A stretch of 27,307 nt of DNA from JAZDLO01 sp043801935 (lineage in GTDB: Bacteria > Actinomycetota > Thermoleophilia > RBG-16-64-13). The stretch spans positions 1 through 27,307 of the forward strand of contig JAZDLO010000217.1 in assembly GCA_043801935.1 (NCBI GenBank). Direction: 5' to 3'. A program made the position numbers and the translations under genes. The first letter of the stretch is position 1. The number at the start of each line of letters is the position of its first letter. Under the pieces are notes generated by a model that saw only the letters and a list, made by a program, of their open reading frames with translations, was not told the origin of the DNA and did not search any database. This document shows positions 14,735 through 22,231 of the stretch, one piece after another.

Positions 14735-15943
14735 ATGGAGCGGTATCTGCTGAGAGATGACATATGGTGGGTGGGCGCCATCGACTGGGACGTCCGTGAC
14801 TTTCACGGGTACGAGACCCCGCGGGGCACCACCTACAACGCCTATCTCATCCTGGATGAGAAAGTGGCCCTGATCGATGGCTGCCGGGACGGCTTCGGCC
14901 CCGAAGTGTTGGCCCGCGTGCGCGGCTGCTGCGGGACGCGCCCGGTCGACTACCTGGTAATCAATCACGTGGAGCCCGATCATTCGGGAGCGATCCCTTG
15001 GTTGGTGGAACAGTTGGCTCCCCAGCGGATCTTCTGTTCCAAGAGGGCCAAAGATGCTCTCGCTCTCTACTACGGGGTAGGAACCGTAGAGAGTTGGGAC
15101 CTGCAGGTGGTCGCCACCGGAGACGAGCTCTCGCTGGGGCGAAACACACTGCAGTTCATCGAGGCGCCCATGCTGCACTGGCCCGACAGCATGTTCACCT
15201 ACGTGAAGGAAGCCAAGACCCTCCTTCCCAACGATGGCTTCGGCCAGCACCTGGCCACTTCCAAGCGTTTTGCCGACGAGGTGGACATGGGCGTGGTCAT
15301 GGAAGAGGCCAGCAAGTACTACGCGAACATCCTCATGCCCTTTGGCGCCCAGATCCAGAAGATGCTTGCCAAGATCGGCGAGCTGGGCCTGGAGATCGAG
15401 ACCGTCGGCCCCAGCCACGGGGTCGTTTGGCGCCGTCCGGAGGATGTGGCTCGGATCGTGGAGGCCTACGCCCGTTGGAGCGACTTCCAAGCCCCCGAGC
15501 GGGTGTCGCTGATCTACGACACCATGTGGCACTCCACTGAGAAGATGACCATGGCCATAGAGGAAGGGGTAGCCCAAGAAGGGGTGGAGTGCATGGTGGC
15601 CAGGCTCAGCAGGAGCCCCCGCTCGGAGGCGGCGCGCCTGGTCCTCGAGTCCCGCGCCTTCTTGATCGGGTCGCCCACTCTCAACAACGGCATGTTCCCC
15701 ACCGTGGGGGGGTTCCTCACCTACATCAAGGGACTGCGGCCGAAGAATCGGATCGCCGGCGCGTACGGTTCCTGCGGATGGGCCGGCGGGGCGGTCAAGC
15801 AGATCGACGCCGAGTTGCGAGGCCTGGGTCTGGACATGGTCGAGCCGATCGAGGTGAAATATCGGCCCACCGACGCCGAACTGGAGGCCTGCACGGAGCT
15901 GGGTCGCCAGGTAGCTCGCAGAGTCAAGGCCGGCGGGGAGTAG
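14735..15943 (+). CDS. fprA: A-type flavodiiron protein (FprA-like)
   Basis: Flavodiiron proteins reduce O2 to water and/or NO to N2O and protect anaerobes. The 402-residue protein has a metallo-beta-lactamase domain, residues about 1-250, with the diiron ligands His78-x-Glu80-x-Asp82-His83 (NHVEPDHSG), His in MLHWPDS, Asp in PNDGFGQH and His in GPSHG. The flavodoxin domain follows from about residue 255, with the FMN phosphate loop IYDTMWHSTEKM and IGSPTLNNGMFPTVGGFL. No rubredoxin or flavin-reductase extension is present, so it is the minimal A class and needs an external electron donor. A ribosome-binding site (AGGAG) precedes ATG 14735. The next gene, an iron-sulfur flavoprotein, starts 4 nt after its stop. 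Confidence 0.95.
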   Translation: MERYLLRDDIWWVGAIDWDVRDFHGYETPRGTTYNAYLILDEKVALIDGCRDGFGPEVLARVRGCCGTRPVDYLVINHVEPDHSGAIPWLVEQLAPQRIFCSKRAKDALALYYGVGTVESWDLQVVATGDELSLGRNTLQFIEAPMLHWPDSMFTYVKEAKTLLPNDGFGQHLATSKRFADEVDMGVVMEEASKYYANILMPFGAQIQKMLAKIGELGLEIETVGPSHGVVWRRPEDVARIVEAYARWSDFQAPERVSLIYDTMWHSTEKMTMAIEEGVAQEGVECMVARLSRSPRSEAARLVLESRAFLIGSPTLNNGMFPTVGGFLTYIKGLRPKNRIAGAYGSCGWAGGAVKQIDAELRGLGLDMVEPIEVKYRPTDAELEACTELGRQVARRVKAGGE

Positions 15944-15947
15944 GGCC

Positions 15948-16532
15948 ATGACCGTGACCGTGCTCGGTCTTGCAGGCAGTGGCCGACGCGGCGGGAACAC
16001 GGAGACCCTGCTCGACTGGTGTCTGGCCGCGGCCCGTGACGAAGGGGCCGAGGTGGTCACCTACCGGCTGTGCGACCTCGATCTGCATGGCTGCCGGGCT
16101 TGCGACGCCTGTTGGCAAGAAGGGTCCTGCGTGGTGAAGGACGACATGCAAACGCTCTATCCGCACTTGCGGACGGCCGACTCCATCGTTTTGGCTGCCC
16201 CGGTGTACTCCATGGGTATTCCGGCGGTCCCAAAGATGATGATCGATCGCTGTCAGCCTTTTTGGGCTCTCAAGTACGTTCTCAAGCACGCGATCGCCGA
16301 TCCCGGCCGCCCGGAGAGGCTGGGGGCGTTCCTGAGTTGCTCCGGAACCACGTTCACGCACGTCTTCGACGGCAGCCGCCAGGTGATCCGCAACCCCTGG
16401 CACGTGCTGGAGGTCTCACCCGCGGGCGAGTTGCTGTGCCCGGGCGTGGACGCGAGGGCCGAGATACTGGATCATCCCGCGGCTCGAGCGGTGGCGGAGG
16501 ACATCGGCCACCGGCTGGGTCGGGAACGCTAG
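15948..16532 (+). CDS. Iron-sulfur flavoprotein / NAD(P)H-dependent FMN reductase family
   Basis: The 194-residue flavodoxin-like protein has the FMN loop GSGRRGGNTETLL and the compact cluster motif Cys49-x2-Cys52-x2-Cys55-x5-Cys61 (CRACDACWQEGSC), the signature of archaeal and anaerobe iron-sulfur flavoproteins that bind a 4Fe-4S cluster. APVYSMGIPAVPKMMIDR is the second flavin contact region. Related proteins move electrons from ferredoxin to O2, H2O2 or partner proteins. Starting 4 nt after the flavodiiron gene, it is a plausible donor in an oxygen or NO detoxification set. Confidence 0.9.
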   Translation: MTVTVLGLAGSGRRGGNTETLLDWCLAAARDEGAEVVTYRLCDLDLHGCRACDACWQEGSCVVKDDMQTLYPHLRTADSIVLAAPVYSMGIPAVPKMMIDRCQPFWALKYVLKHAIADPGRPERLGAFLSCSGTTFTHVFDGSRQVIRNPWHVLEVSPAGELLCPGVDARAEILDHPAARAVAEDIGHRLGRER

Positions 16533-16549
16533 GCAGAAAGGAAGGTCAG

Positions 16550-16753
16550 GTGGGAGACGAAGTCAAGACCTGCATCAACTGCGGCAAGCCCCTCGCCGAC
16601 CGGGTGGAGGAGGTAGAGCGCACCGGCACCGGGACCAGCCGCTCCACGGGCGAATGCAGCACCTACCGGGTATGGTCCTGCGCGAACAGCGAATGTGTGA
16701 TGTTCAAGACCGACCTGTACCGGGAGCCGATGGCCGACCGCACCGACCGCTGA
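16550..16753 (+). CDS. Small zinc-ribbon protein
   Basis: A 67-residue protein starting at GTG 16550 after AAAGGAAGG. It has two Cys pairs, CINCGKP at the N-terminus and CANSEC further on, plus a Cys in GECSTYRVWSC. This is consistent with a single zinc ribbon. No family is recognised with confidence. It follows the iron-sulfur flavoprotein by 17 nt and is probably co-transcribed. Confidence 0.7.
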   Translation: MGDEVKTCINCGKPLADRVEEVERTGTGTSRSTGECSTYRVWSCANSECVMFKTDLYREPMADRTDR

Positions 16754-16800
16754 CCGTCCCGGAGCCGGGAGAACACAAGGCGCGACTAAGGAGGACTCCG

Positions 16801-17004
16801 ATGGAGAAGCGTTTACAGCGCTCCCGGACCGAGAAGATGGTCGGGGGCGTGTGCGGGGGGCTCGCCCAGTATTTCGACGTCGATCCCACCATAGTGCGGA
16901 TCCTCTGGGTGATCATCACCCTGCTCGGCGGAGCGGGGATAATTCTCTACATCGTGCTCTGGGTGATCATGCCCCTAGAACCCCCGGCTCCGTTTGCGCG
17001 CTAG
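16801..17004 (+). CDS. pspC: PspC domain membrane protein
   Basis: The 67-residue protein is essentially a PspC domain: RSRTEKMVGGVCGGLAQYFDVDPTIVRILWVIITLLGGAGIILYIVLWVIMPLE, with two hydrophobic stretches. In other bacteria PspC proteins sense membrane stress or bind regulators; no pspA or pspB lies nearby. An excellent AAGGAGG at 16788-16794 precedes ATG 16801. Its 3' end overlaps the convergent cbiO 3' end by 30 nt. Confidence 0.92.
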   Translation: MEKRLQRSRTEKMVGGVCGGLAQYFDVDPTIVRILWVIITLLGGAGIILYIVLWVIMPLEPPAPFAR

Positions 17005-17784
17005 AGAGCGAGGTGGAGCGAACCCGTAGGGAAGCTCGAGGTCGTGGGCGGCCAATAAGTCATCGTCTGAGAGTATGTCCTCTATGGGCCCGTCGGCGAC
17101 GATCCGGCCCTGCGACAGGATCAGGGCGCGTTCGCACAACTCGTACGCCACCGGCAGGTCGTGGGTGACGATGATCTTGGTCACCGGCAGATCCTGCAGG
17201 ATGTCGATGAGGTGGCGGCGGGCTTTGGGGTCCAAGTTGGACGACGGCTCGTCGAGCACCAGCACCTCCGGACTCATGGCCAGCACGGTGGCAGTGGCCA
17301 CCCGCTTCTTCTGGCCGAAGGAGAGGTGATGGGCGGAGCGCTCCTCGAAGCCTTGCATCCCCACGGCCGCAAGCGCCTCTTTGACCCGGGTCTCGATCTC
17401 GTCTCGCTCGAGGCCCATGTTGGCCGGGCCGAAGGCCACATCTTGGGCCACGCTGGTCAGGAACAGCTGGTCTTCGGGATCCTGGAAGACCACGCCTACC
17501 TTGCGGCGAATCTCCCGTACGTTCTTGTCTTCAAGAGGCAACCCGAGGATCCGCAGGTCGCCTGTGCCCCGGAGGATGCCGTTGAGGTGGAGGAGCAGGG
17601 TGCTCTTGCCCGCGCCGTTAGGCCCGATGATGGCCACCGATTCTCCCTGCTGGATGGAGAAGTCGACCCCCTGCAGGACCTCGGTGCCATCCGGGTAGCT
17701 GAAGCGGAGCGCCGCTACCTCGACGGCCGGGACGTTCTCGAGAGACGGTACTCCCTCGAGGGCGGGATATGGCCCGGAGGTCAT
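16975..17784 (-). CDS. cbiO: Energy-coupling factor ABC transporter ATP-binding protein, Co/Ni
   Basis: The 269-residue ATPase has Walker A GPNGAGKST (residues 54-62), Q-loop in VVFQDPEDQLF, signature LSFGQKKR, Walker B VLVLDEPSS and the switch His in VTHDL. The VFQDPEDQLF and DVAFGPANMGL segments are typical of ECF transporters. It energises the CbiM/CbiQ uptake system for cobalt or nickel. Its ATG overlaps the cbiQ TGA by 4 nt. The 3' end runs 30 nt into the convergent pspC. Confidence 0.95.
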   Translation of the reverse strand: MTSGPYPALEGVPSLENVPAVEVAALRFSYPDGTEVLQGVDFSIQQGESVAIIGPNGAGKSTLLLHLNGILRGTGDLRILGLPLEDKNVREIRRKVGVVFQDPEDQLFLTSVAQDVAFGPANMGLERDEIETRVKEALAAVGMQGFEERSAHHLSFGQKKRVATATVLAMSPEVLVLDEPSSNLDPKARRHLIDILQDLPVTKIIVTHDLPVAYELCERALILSQGRIVADGPIEDILSDDDLLAAHDLELPYGFAPPRSLARKRSRGF

Positions 17785-18569
17785 CCGACCCCCCAGACCG
17801 AAGACAGCACGCGGATCGCGATGACGGCTGCCAAGATCGCTCCCAGAAAGGCGGCGTCGGTCCCGCCGAACTCGGTCGCGGCGCTCATTCGCACCGTTCC
17901 TTCATAACCGCGGCTGAGCATGGCCACGTACACCCGTTCCCCTCGGCTGTAGCTGCGAAGGAAGAGGGCGCTCAGCATATGGCCCAGGGTGGGGACGTTC
18001 CAGATCCAGCGGGCGCGGAAGTTACGCGAGGCCATGGCCCGCTGCGTGCGTCGCAGTTCCTCCACGAATACGAAACTATATCTGTACATGAAGCTCACGA
18101 TGAGGATGAAGATCTTGGGGGCGTGCAACCGCTCGAACCCCGACACCATCTCCGGGAAGGTGGTGGTGGAGCCCAACACGATCATGCTGAGGACCCCGAG
18201 CACCGCTTTCGCTCCGGCATTCCAGAGAACGAGCAGACCTTCGCCGGTCACATGTATGCCTCCCAGGCTGTAGCCACCCGCACCCGCCCGGTGGTAGAAC
18301 GGCAGGAAGATCGCCACCACCAGTACGAAGGGTACGATCACGAGGGCGCGCTTGAGCACGTACCCGAGCGGCAGCCGGGCCAAGCCGATGATGAACGCCA
18401 GCACGACGGCGTAGAGCGCGAAAGCCCAAAAGGCCCGCGCCGGCGTGGTCACGACCACCACCGTGAATCCGATGAAACCAAGGATCTTGGCCCGGGCATC
18501 CAGCGTGTGCACGAGACCACCGCCCGCGCGGGTCTCGGTGAGAAGTGGGGCAGCCCCGGTAAACGCCAT
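17781..18569 (-). CDS. cbiQ: ECF transporter transmembrane protein, Co/Ni
   Basis: The 262-residue integral membrane protein belongs to the CbiQ/EcfT family: an N-terminal LDARAKILGFIGFTVVVV segment, several transmembrane helices, and the two coupling helices with Ala-Arg motifs, AMASRNFRAR and the later MLSRGYEG, that contact the ATPase. It is the T-component linking CbiO to the substrate-binding CbiM. It overlaps cbiO by 4 nt and starts 32 nt after the end of cbiM. Confidence 0.92.
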   Translation of the reverse strand: MAFTGAAPLLTETRAGGGLVHTLDARAKILGFIGFTVVVVTTPARAFWAFALYAVVLAFIIGLARLPLGYVLKRALVIVPFVLVVAIFLPFYHRAGAGGYSLGGIHVTGEGLLVLWNAGAKAVLGVLSMIVLGSTTTFPEMVSGFERLHAPKIFILIVSFMYRYSFVFVEELRRTQRAMASRNFRARWIWNVPTLGHMLSALFLRSYSRGERVYVAMLSRGYEGTVRMSAATEFGGTDAAFLGAILAAVIAIRVLSSVWGVG

Positions 18570-18601
18570 CTAGATCGCGACCATCCTGGTTCGACGGGTC
18601 T

Positions 18602-19666
18602 CTAAGACGTGCCTGAGTGGTCGGATGAGCTCCCAGACGGGAGGGTGGGCCTTACTCCGGCAGTCTGAGGAGCAGCCACGGCCCGGCTGCGGCTGAGCGC
18701 CCGGCCCAGCAGCCCTACGAGGGCAAAGAGGAACACAGTGCCGATGAACCCGACGACAGCGGTGGCCACCTTCTCGTTGCCAAGTCCGGGCAGCTGGTAG
18801 TCGCCCAGGGGGGAGAAACCCCACACCGGCTGCTGAGCTGCCGCTGTTTCAAAGCCTTCGTTCGCAGCCACTCGCTCAAGGCCATCGGGGGAGCCGGAAG
18901 CGAAGGGCGAGACGAATACCGCCAAGGCGACGGCGACGACCAGTGCGCCGGTCACGAACGCCCAAAAGCGCGTTCGCCTCGTCATGCGCAGGCCCGGTTG
19001 ACCCGCCGTGCGCCTCACGGTCTCCGGAGGTAGGTCGAAGCTCTTGACCAAGTCGGGCCGGGTGACCAGCACTGCTGCGACCACCGCTGTGGCGATCAGG
19101 GCCTCGCCGATGCCGATGACCATATGTACGGAGACCATGGCGGGCAACGCTGCACGCAAAGGCACCGTGCCCGAGAAGGCCAACTCCAAAGACGCGGCGG
19201 CCGACGCCAGGACGACCGACATCCAGGAGGCCACCGCGAGTGAGACCAGGTAGCCCGTGAGCGTGCGGGGGAGGAGCTTCTTGAGCAGGTAGAAGAGAAC
19301 AAACCCTACGAACACCGCCACGATGCCCATGTTGAAGACATTGGCGCCCAGCGCCGTGATCCCCCCATCGGCCATGCCCAGAGCTTGAACGATGAGCACT
19401 ACGGTCAAGACGATCGAGGCGGCCCAGGGTCCCATCAGGGCAACGGCAAGCATCGCCCCCAGAAAATGCCCGCTGGTGCCCCCGGCTACGGGAAAATTGA
19501 GCATCTGAGCGGCGAAAATGAAGGCTGCAGTCACACCCAGAAGCGGTATCGTGCGCTCGCCCAGGTTCTTGCTGGTCTTGCGCACGGCGTAGGTCACTAC
19601 GCCCAGCGAGACCGCGCCCGTGGCCACAGCCGTGGGGATGTCTACGAATCCGTCGGGGATATGCAC
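18602..19666 (-). CDS. cbiM: Co/Ni transport protein CbiM with C-terminal PDGLE domain
   Basis: This 354-residue protein begins VHIPDGF, the CbiM/NikM N-terminus in which the second residue is the metal-binding His, so GTG 19666 is chosen over an ATG at 19714 that would add 16 unrelated residues. Residues about 1-220 hold the S-component helices (AAQMLNFPVAGGTSGHFLGAML, ADGGITALGANVFNMG). After a linker, residues about 250-340 contain a transmembrane pair around SPDGLERVAANEGF and GNEKVATAVVGFIG, the PDGLE/CbiN-like domain. The fusion replaces a separate cbiN. Cobalt versus nickel cannot be decided. The start lies inside the end of the upstream fur gene (25-nt overlap), so the two are coupled. 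Confidence 0.92.
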   Translation of the reverse strand: MHIPDGFVDIPTAVATGAVSLGVVTYAVRKTSKNLGERTIPLLGVTAAFIFAAQMLNFPVAGGTSGHFLGAMLAVALMGPWAASIVLTVVLIVQALGMADGGITALGANVFNMGIVAVFVGFVLFYLLKKLLPRTLTGYLVSLAVASWMSVVLASAAASLELAFSGTVPLRAALPAMVSVHMVIGIGEALIATAVVAAVLVTRPDLVKSFDLPPETVRRTAGQPGLRMTRRTRFWAFVTGALVVAVALAVFVSPFASGSPDGLERVAANEGFETAAAQQPVWGFSPLGDYQLPGLGNEKVATAVVGFIGTVFLFALVGLLGRALSRSRAVAAPQTAGVRPTLPSGSSSDHSGTS

Positions 19667-20103
19667 CGCTCGGCTCCGCTCGGGGAGTAGGGGTCGTCCT
19701 GGCAATCGCTGCATCGTCCAAACGCCGTCAGTTCCCGGACGGTGAAGCCGTGCCCCTGCCGGAGCAACGGATCCAACGTCCCCAGATCTTCATCGTGCAC
19801 GTGGGTCACCTTGCCGCACCGGTCGCACACCAGGTGGTGGTGAGGGACCTCCTCTTCCACCTCGAAGAAACGTCGCGCAGAGCCCAGATGCGTCTCTCTC
19901 ACGAGCCCGAGGCCGACGAGCAACTCGAGGGTGCGGTAGACGGTGGAAATGTTGATATGGGGGAATTGCTGCTGTAACCGGTTGCAGACATCCTCCGCAC
20001 TCATGTGAGAATCCTGCTCGCGCAAGACGTCCCACACGAGGGTACGTTGAGGAGTCAGCCTATAGCCCAACTCTTGCAGTGTGCGTGTGGCGTGGTGAGT
20101 CAT
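19642..20103 (-). CDS. fur: Fur-family metalloregulator
   Basis: The 153-residue regulator has a winged helix (LTPQRTLVWDVL, INISTVYRTLELLVGLGLV) followed by the metal-sensing and dimerisation half with HHHLVCDRCGKVTHVHD. Two Cys pairs, Cys93/Cys96 and Cys131/Cys134, form the structural zinc site. The start is ATG 20103; a frame extension to 20142 lies inside the promoter. The tight linkage to cbiMQO suggests it senses nickel (Nur-like) or cobalt, although Fur, Zur or PerR-type sensing cannot be excluded from the residues alone. It heads the fur-cbiM-cbiQ-cbiO operon. Confidence 0.9.
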   Translation of the reverse strand: MTHHATRTLQELGYRLTPQRTLVWDVLREQDSHMSAEDVCNRLQQQFPHINISTVYRTLELLVGLGLVRETHLGSARRFFEVEEEVPHHHLVCDRCGKVTHVHDEDLGTLDPLLRQGHGFTVRELTAFGRCSDCQDDPYSPSGAERCISPTDS

Positions 20104-20108
20104 CGCAG

Positions 20109-20142
20109 TTGCGAGTCTATTGCAATAGCATACTGCTGTCAA
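20109..20142 (-). promoter_or_regulatory. fur operon promoter with overlapping palindromic operator
   Basis: On the minus strand a perfect -35 TTGACA (20137-20142) is followed by a 17-nt spacer and -10 TAGACT (20114-20119). A 12-nt perfect palindrome CTATTGCAATAG (20117-20128) overlaps spacer and -10, within a wider TTGC-N9-GCAA arrangement (20109-20125). The ATG at 20103 is only 10 nt below the -10, so the mRNA should be leaderless or nearly so. Autorepression by the Fur-family protein is the natural reading. Confidence 0.7.
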
Positions 20143-20152
20143 TGGCCCGCGG

Positions 20153-20203
20153 CGGCCGGGAAGTGGCTTACCGCCGGGAAGTTGCCGCGGCCGGGAAGTG
20201 GCC
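20153..20203. repeat. Three short direct repeats between fur and selD
   Basis: GCCGGGAAGT(G/T)GC occurs three times, starting at 20155, 20173 and 20190 (spacing 18 and 17 nt), in the divergent gap between the fur promoter and selD. No function is evident. Confidence 0.6.
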
Positions 20204-20289
20204 GGGGGCCCGCGGGTCTGCTAGTGTCTTGGCAGGCGCGAACACCGTGGCGAAAGAATCCCTTCTGACCAGGAAGGAGGTGATGGCTG

Positions 20290-21354
20290 ATGGAGGCGAT
20301 CCCGAGGCTGACCACCCTCTCGCACGGCTCTGGCTGAGCGTGCAAGCTGAGCCCCAAGGACTTGGGGCAGGTCATGAACATGCTGCCGCGGGTCTATGAC
20401 CCCGCCTTGCTGGTGGGAACCGACACGCTCGACGACGCCGCCGTCTACCTCCTGAGCGACGAGATCGCTCTGGTGCAGACGGTGGATTTCTTCACCCCTG
20501 TGGTCGACGACCCCTACGATTTTGGCCGGATCGCGGCCGCGAACGCCTTCTCCGACGTATATGCCATGGGGGGGCGCCCGCTGACGGCCTTGAACATCGT
20601 CTGCTTCCCCGTGGAGGCTCTGCCGCTCGAGTATCTGGGGAGGATCCTTCAGGGCGGCGCGGAGATCGCCCGACTGGCAGGAGCCACCATCGTGGGCGGC
20701 CATACGATCGACGACCCAGAGCCGAAGTACGGTCTGGCAGTGACGGGGGTGCTGAAGCCCGGGGACCAATTGACCAATGCCGCCGCCGCACCTGGGGACG
20801 TGCTCGTTCTGACCAAGCCGCTTGGGACCGGTGTCGTCGCCACCGCCATCAAGCAAGGTACGGCGTCGGCGATCGCGATCGCTGCCGCCACCGCCTCGAT
20901 GATCGCCCTCAACCGGGACGGAGCCGAAGTGGCGCGCGCCCACGGCGTGCGGGCCCTCACCGACGTCACCGGGTTCGGCTTGCTCGGTCATCTGAGCGAG
21001 CTGTGCCTCGCCAGTGGGGTAGCGGCCGAGGTCTGGTTCGACCGGTTGCCTCTGTTGCCGGAGGCCGCAGCGTTGGCGCGGCAGGGCGCCATCCCCGGAG
21101 GGACGAAACGCAACCTGGAATATGTCGAGGGCTGGACCAGTTTCGATCCCGTACTGGAGCCCTGGCAGCGGTTCCTGACCGCGGATGCGCAAACGTCCGG
21201 CGGCCTCGTCTTGGCCGTGCCGGCCGAGCGGGTCGAGAAGGTTCTCCAGGAGTTGGCCGAGCGCCATACCCCGGCCGCCGCCGTGGTGGGAAAGGTCCTG
21301 AGGCCCGGAGGAGCCCTGCTGAACGTCCGCGCGGCTTCAGACGCCGGCGGCTAG
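20290..21354 (+). CDS. selD: Selenophosphate synthetase, itself a selenoprotein (Sec16)
   Basis: SelD makes selenophosphate from selenide and ATP, the selenium donor for Sec-tRNA. Read through the TGA at 20335-20337 the protein has 354 residues and begins MEAIPRLTTLSHGSG-U-ACK. Sec16 and Lys19 match the catalytic Cys/Sec and Lys of SelD, in the GUACK/GCGCK context of the family. Downstream are VGTDTLDDAAVY, VDFFTPVVDDPYDFGRIAAANAFSDVYAMGG, GGHTIDDPEPKYGL, LTDVTGFGLLGHL and TADAQTSGGL, all standard. ATG 20290 lies 9 nt after AAGGAGG; initiating only at TTG 20362 would lose the active-site loop. The stop is 1 nt from the convergent anti-sigma gene. selA, selB and selC must lie elsewhere. Confidence 0.96.
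20335..20368 (+). promoter_or_regulatory. UGA(Sec) codon and candidate SECIS of selD
   Basis: Thirteen nt after the TGA, GCCCCA (20351-20356) pairs with TGGGGC (20363-20368) around the 6-nt loop AGGACT. The stem can formally extend to 8 bp. The loop, 20-25 nt from the UGA and containing GG, fits the position expected for a bacterial SECIS recognised by SelB. Confidence 0.65.
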
Positions 21355-21355
21355 A

Positions 21356-21784
21356 TCATGCGGGTATCGCGGCGCCTCGATCGAGCAGCACCGAGAGGCT
21401 GACCGTCGTACCACCGCCGGGAGCACGGGAAAAGCTGACCTCGTCCATGAGCGCCACCATGAGAGGCAGGCCCAGGCCTCTGTTGTGGAAGCTCTCCCGC
21501 GGCGGGGGGGGCGGACGGAAAAACCCCGTGTCGGTGACGATGAAGGTGAGGCGCTGAGCGTAGAGCTGCGCGGAGACCTCCAGGGGCGCCGCGCTGCAAC
21601 CGGAATGTTGCACAGCGTTGGCACAGGCTTCGGAGACGGCCACCTTGAGATCGAAGACCCGCTCCACGTCCAAAGCTGCTTCGAGAGCCACCTCTTCCAC
21701 GAACCGCCGGATCTCCGACAGCTGGGCCGTCTCTGCCTTGACCCTGATGACGCGATGAAAGCCCTGATCTGTCGAGTCGATCAT
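21356..21784 (-). CDS. Anti-sigma regulatory factor, serine kinase (RsbW/SpoIIAB-like)
   Basis: The 142-residue GHKL ATPase has the N-box EACANAVQHSG, G1 DTGFF and G2 NRGLGLPLMVALMDEV, as in RsbW-type kinases that hold a sigma factor and phosphorylate an anti-anti-sigma STAS protein. The ATG at 21784 overlaps the upstream STAS stop by 4 nt, which fixes the start and shows coupling. No sigma factor gene is adjacent. It ends 1 nt from the convergent selD stop. Confidence 0.9.
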   Translation of the reverse strand: MIDSTDQGFHRVIRVKAETAQLSEIRRFVEEVALEAALDVERVFDLKVAVSEACANAVQHSGCSAAPLEVSAQLYAQRLTFIVTDTGFFRPPPPPRESFHNRGLGLPLMVALMDEVSFSRAPGGGTTVSLSVLLDRGAAIPA

Positions 21785-22140
21785 GTCGTCGCCGGCTCGG
21801 CCAGGGCTGCCTGGGCCGCTTCTCTGTCCTCGAAGAGGCGAAAGCTCGGGTCGACCAGCAGCCCCACGATCTCCAGAAGCCGTCTCACGTTGGGGTTTGG
21901 GCCGATGACTCCTAGCCAACCGCGCTCCCGTAGTACGCGCACGCCTGAGAGGAGAACGGAGAGCCCGCCGCTGTCGATGTACGTGACTTGGCGCAGATCG
22001 AGCAACACAGAGTGGTTGCCGTCGGCGAGCGCCTCACCGAGGGCAACCTCGATCGGGCCACACGTATCGTGATCGATATCTCCGCTGGTCTCGAGAAGCG
22101 GCGTCTCCCCGAGCTTGGTCACTGTTAGATCCATGGCCAC
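21781..22140 (-). CDS. STAS-domain anti-anti-sigma factor (RsbV/SpoIIAA-like)
   Basis: The 119-residue STAS protein has the phospho-acceptor loop VTYIDSGGLSVLL, with Ser57 counted from GTG 22140. An ATG two codons later (22134) is an alternative start. Unphosphorylated STAS proteins of this type bind and neutralise the RsbW-type kinase. Here the kinase gene follows directly with a 4-nt overlap, giving a complete partner-switch pair minus sigma factor and phosphatase. Confidence 0.92.
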   Translation of the reverse strand: MAMDLTVTKLGETPLLETSGDIDHDTCGPIEVALGEALADGNHSVLLDLRQVTYIDSGGLSVLLSGVRVLRERGWLGVIGPNPNVRRLLEIVGLLVDPSFRLFEDREAAQAALAEPATT

Positions 22141-22210
22141 CGAATCGATCTCGTTTCCGCCAACGTCTCGCTAGTACCCCCCCGGCGGCATGCTAAACAC
22201 GGTCCGAGCA

Positions 22211-22223
22211 TGGGGATGCCCCA
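22211..22223. terminator. Short hairpin after the deacetylase gene
   Basis: TGGGG-ATG-CCCCA forms a 5-bp stem 9 nt beyond the minus-strand deacetylase stop, upstream of the STAS gene. It lacks a T tract and is a weak terminator candidate. Confidence 0.35.
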
Positions 22224-22231
22224 GCGTCGCC

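Noticed and set aside
14531..16060. 509-codon minus-strand open frame antisense to the flavodiiron gene
   Set aside because: Shadow frame; the opposite strand carries the full flavodiiron motif set.
20104..20142. Fur start at 20142
   Set aside because: The added codons cover the -35, spacer and -10 of a consensus-like promoter and do not resemble Fur sequence.
20362..21354. selD beginning at TTG 20362
   Set aside because: This would drop the active-site loop; the upstream ATG has a strong Shine-Dalgarno and the frame matches SelD across the TGA.
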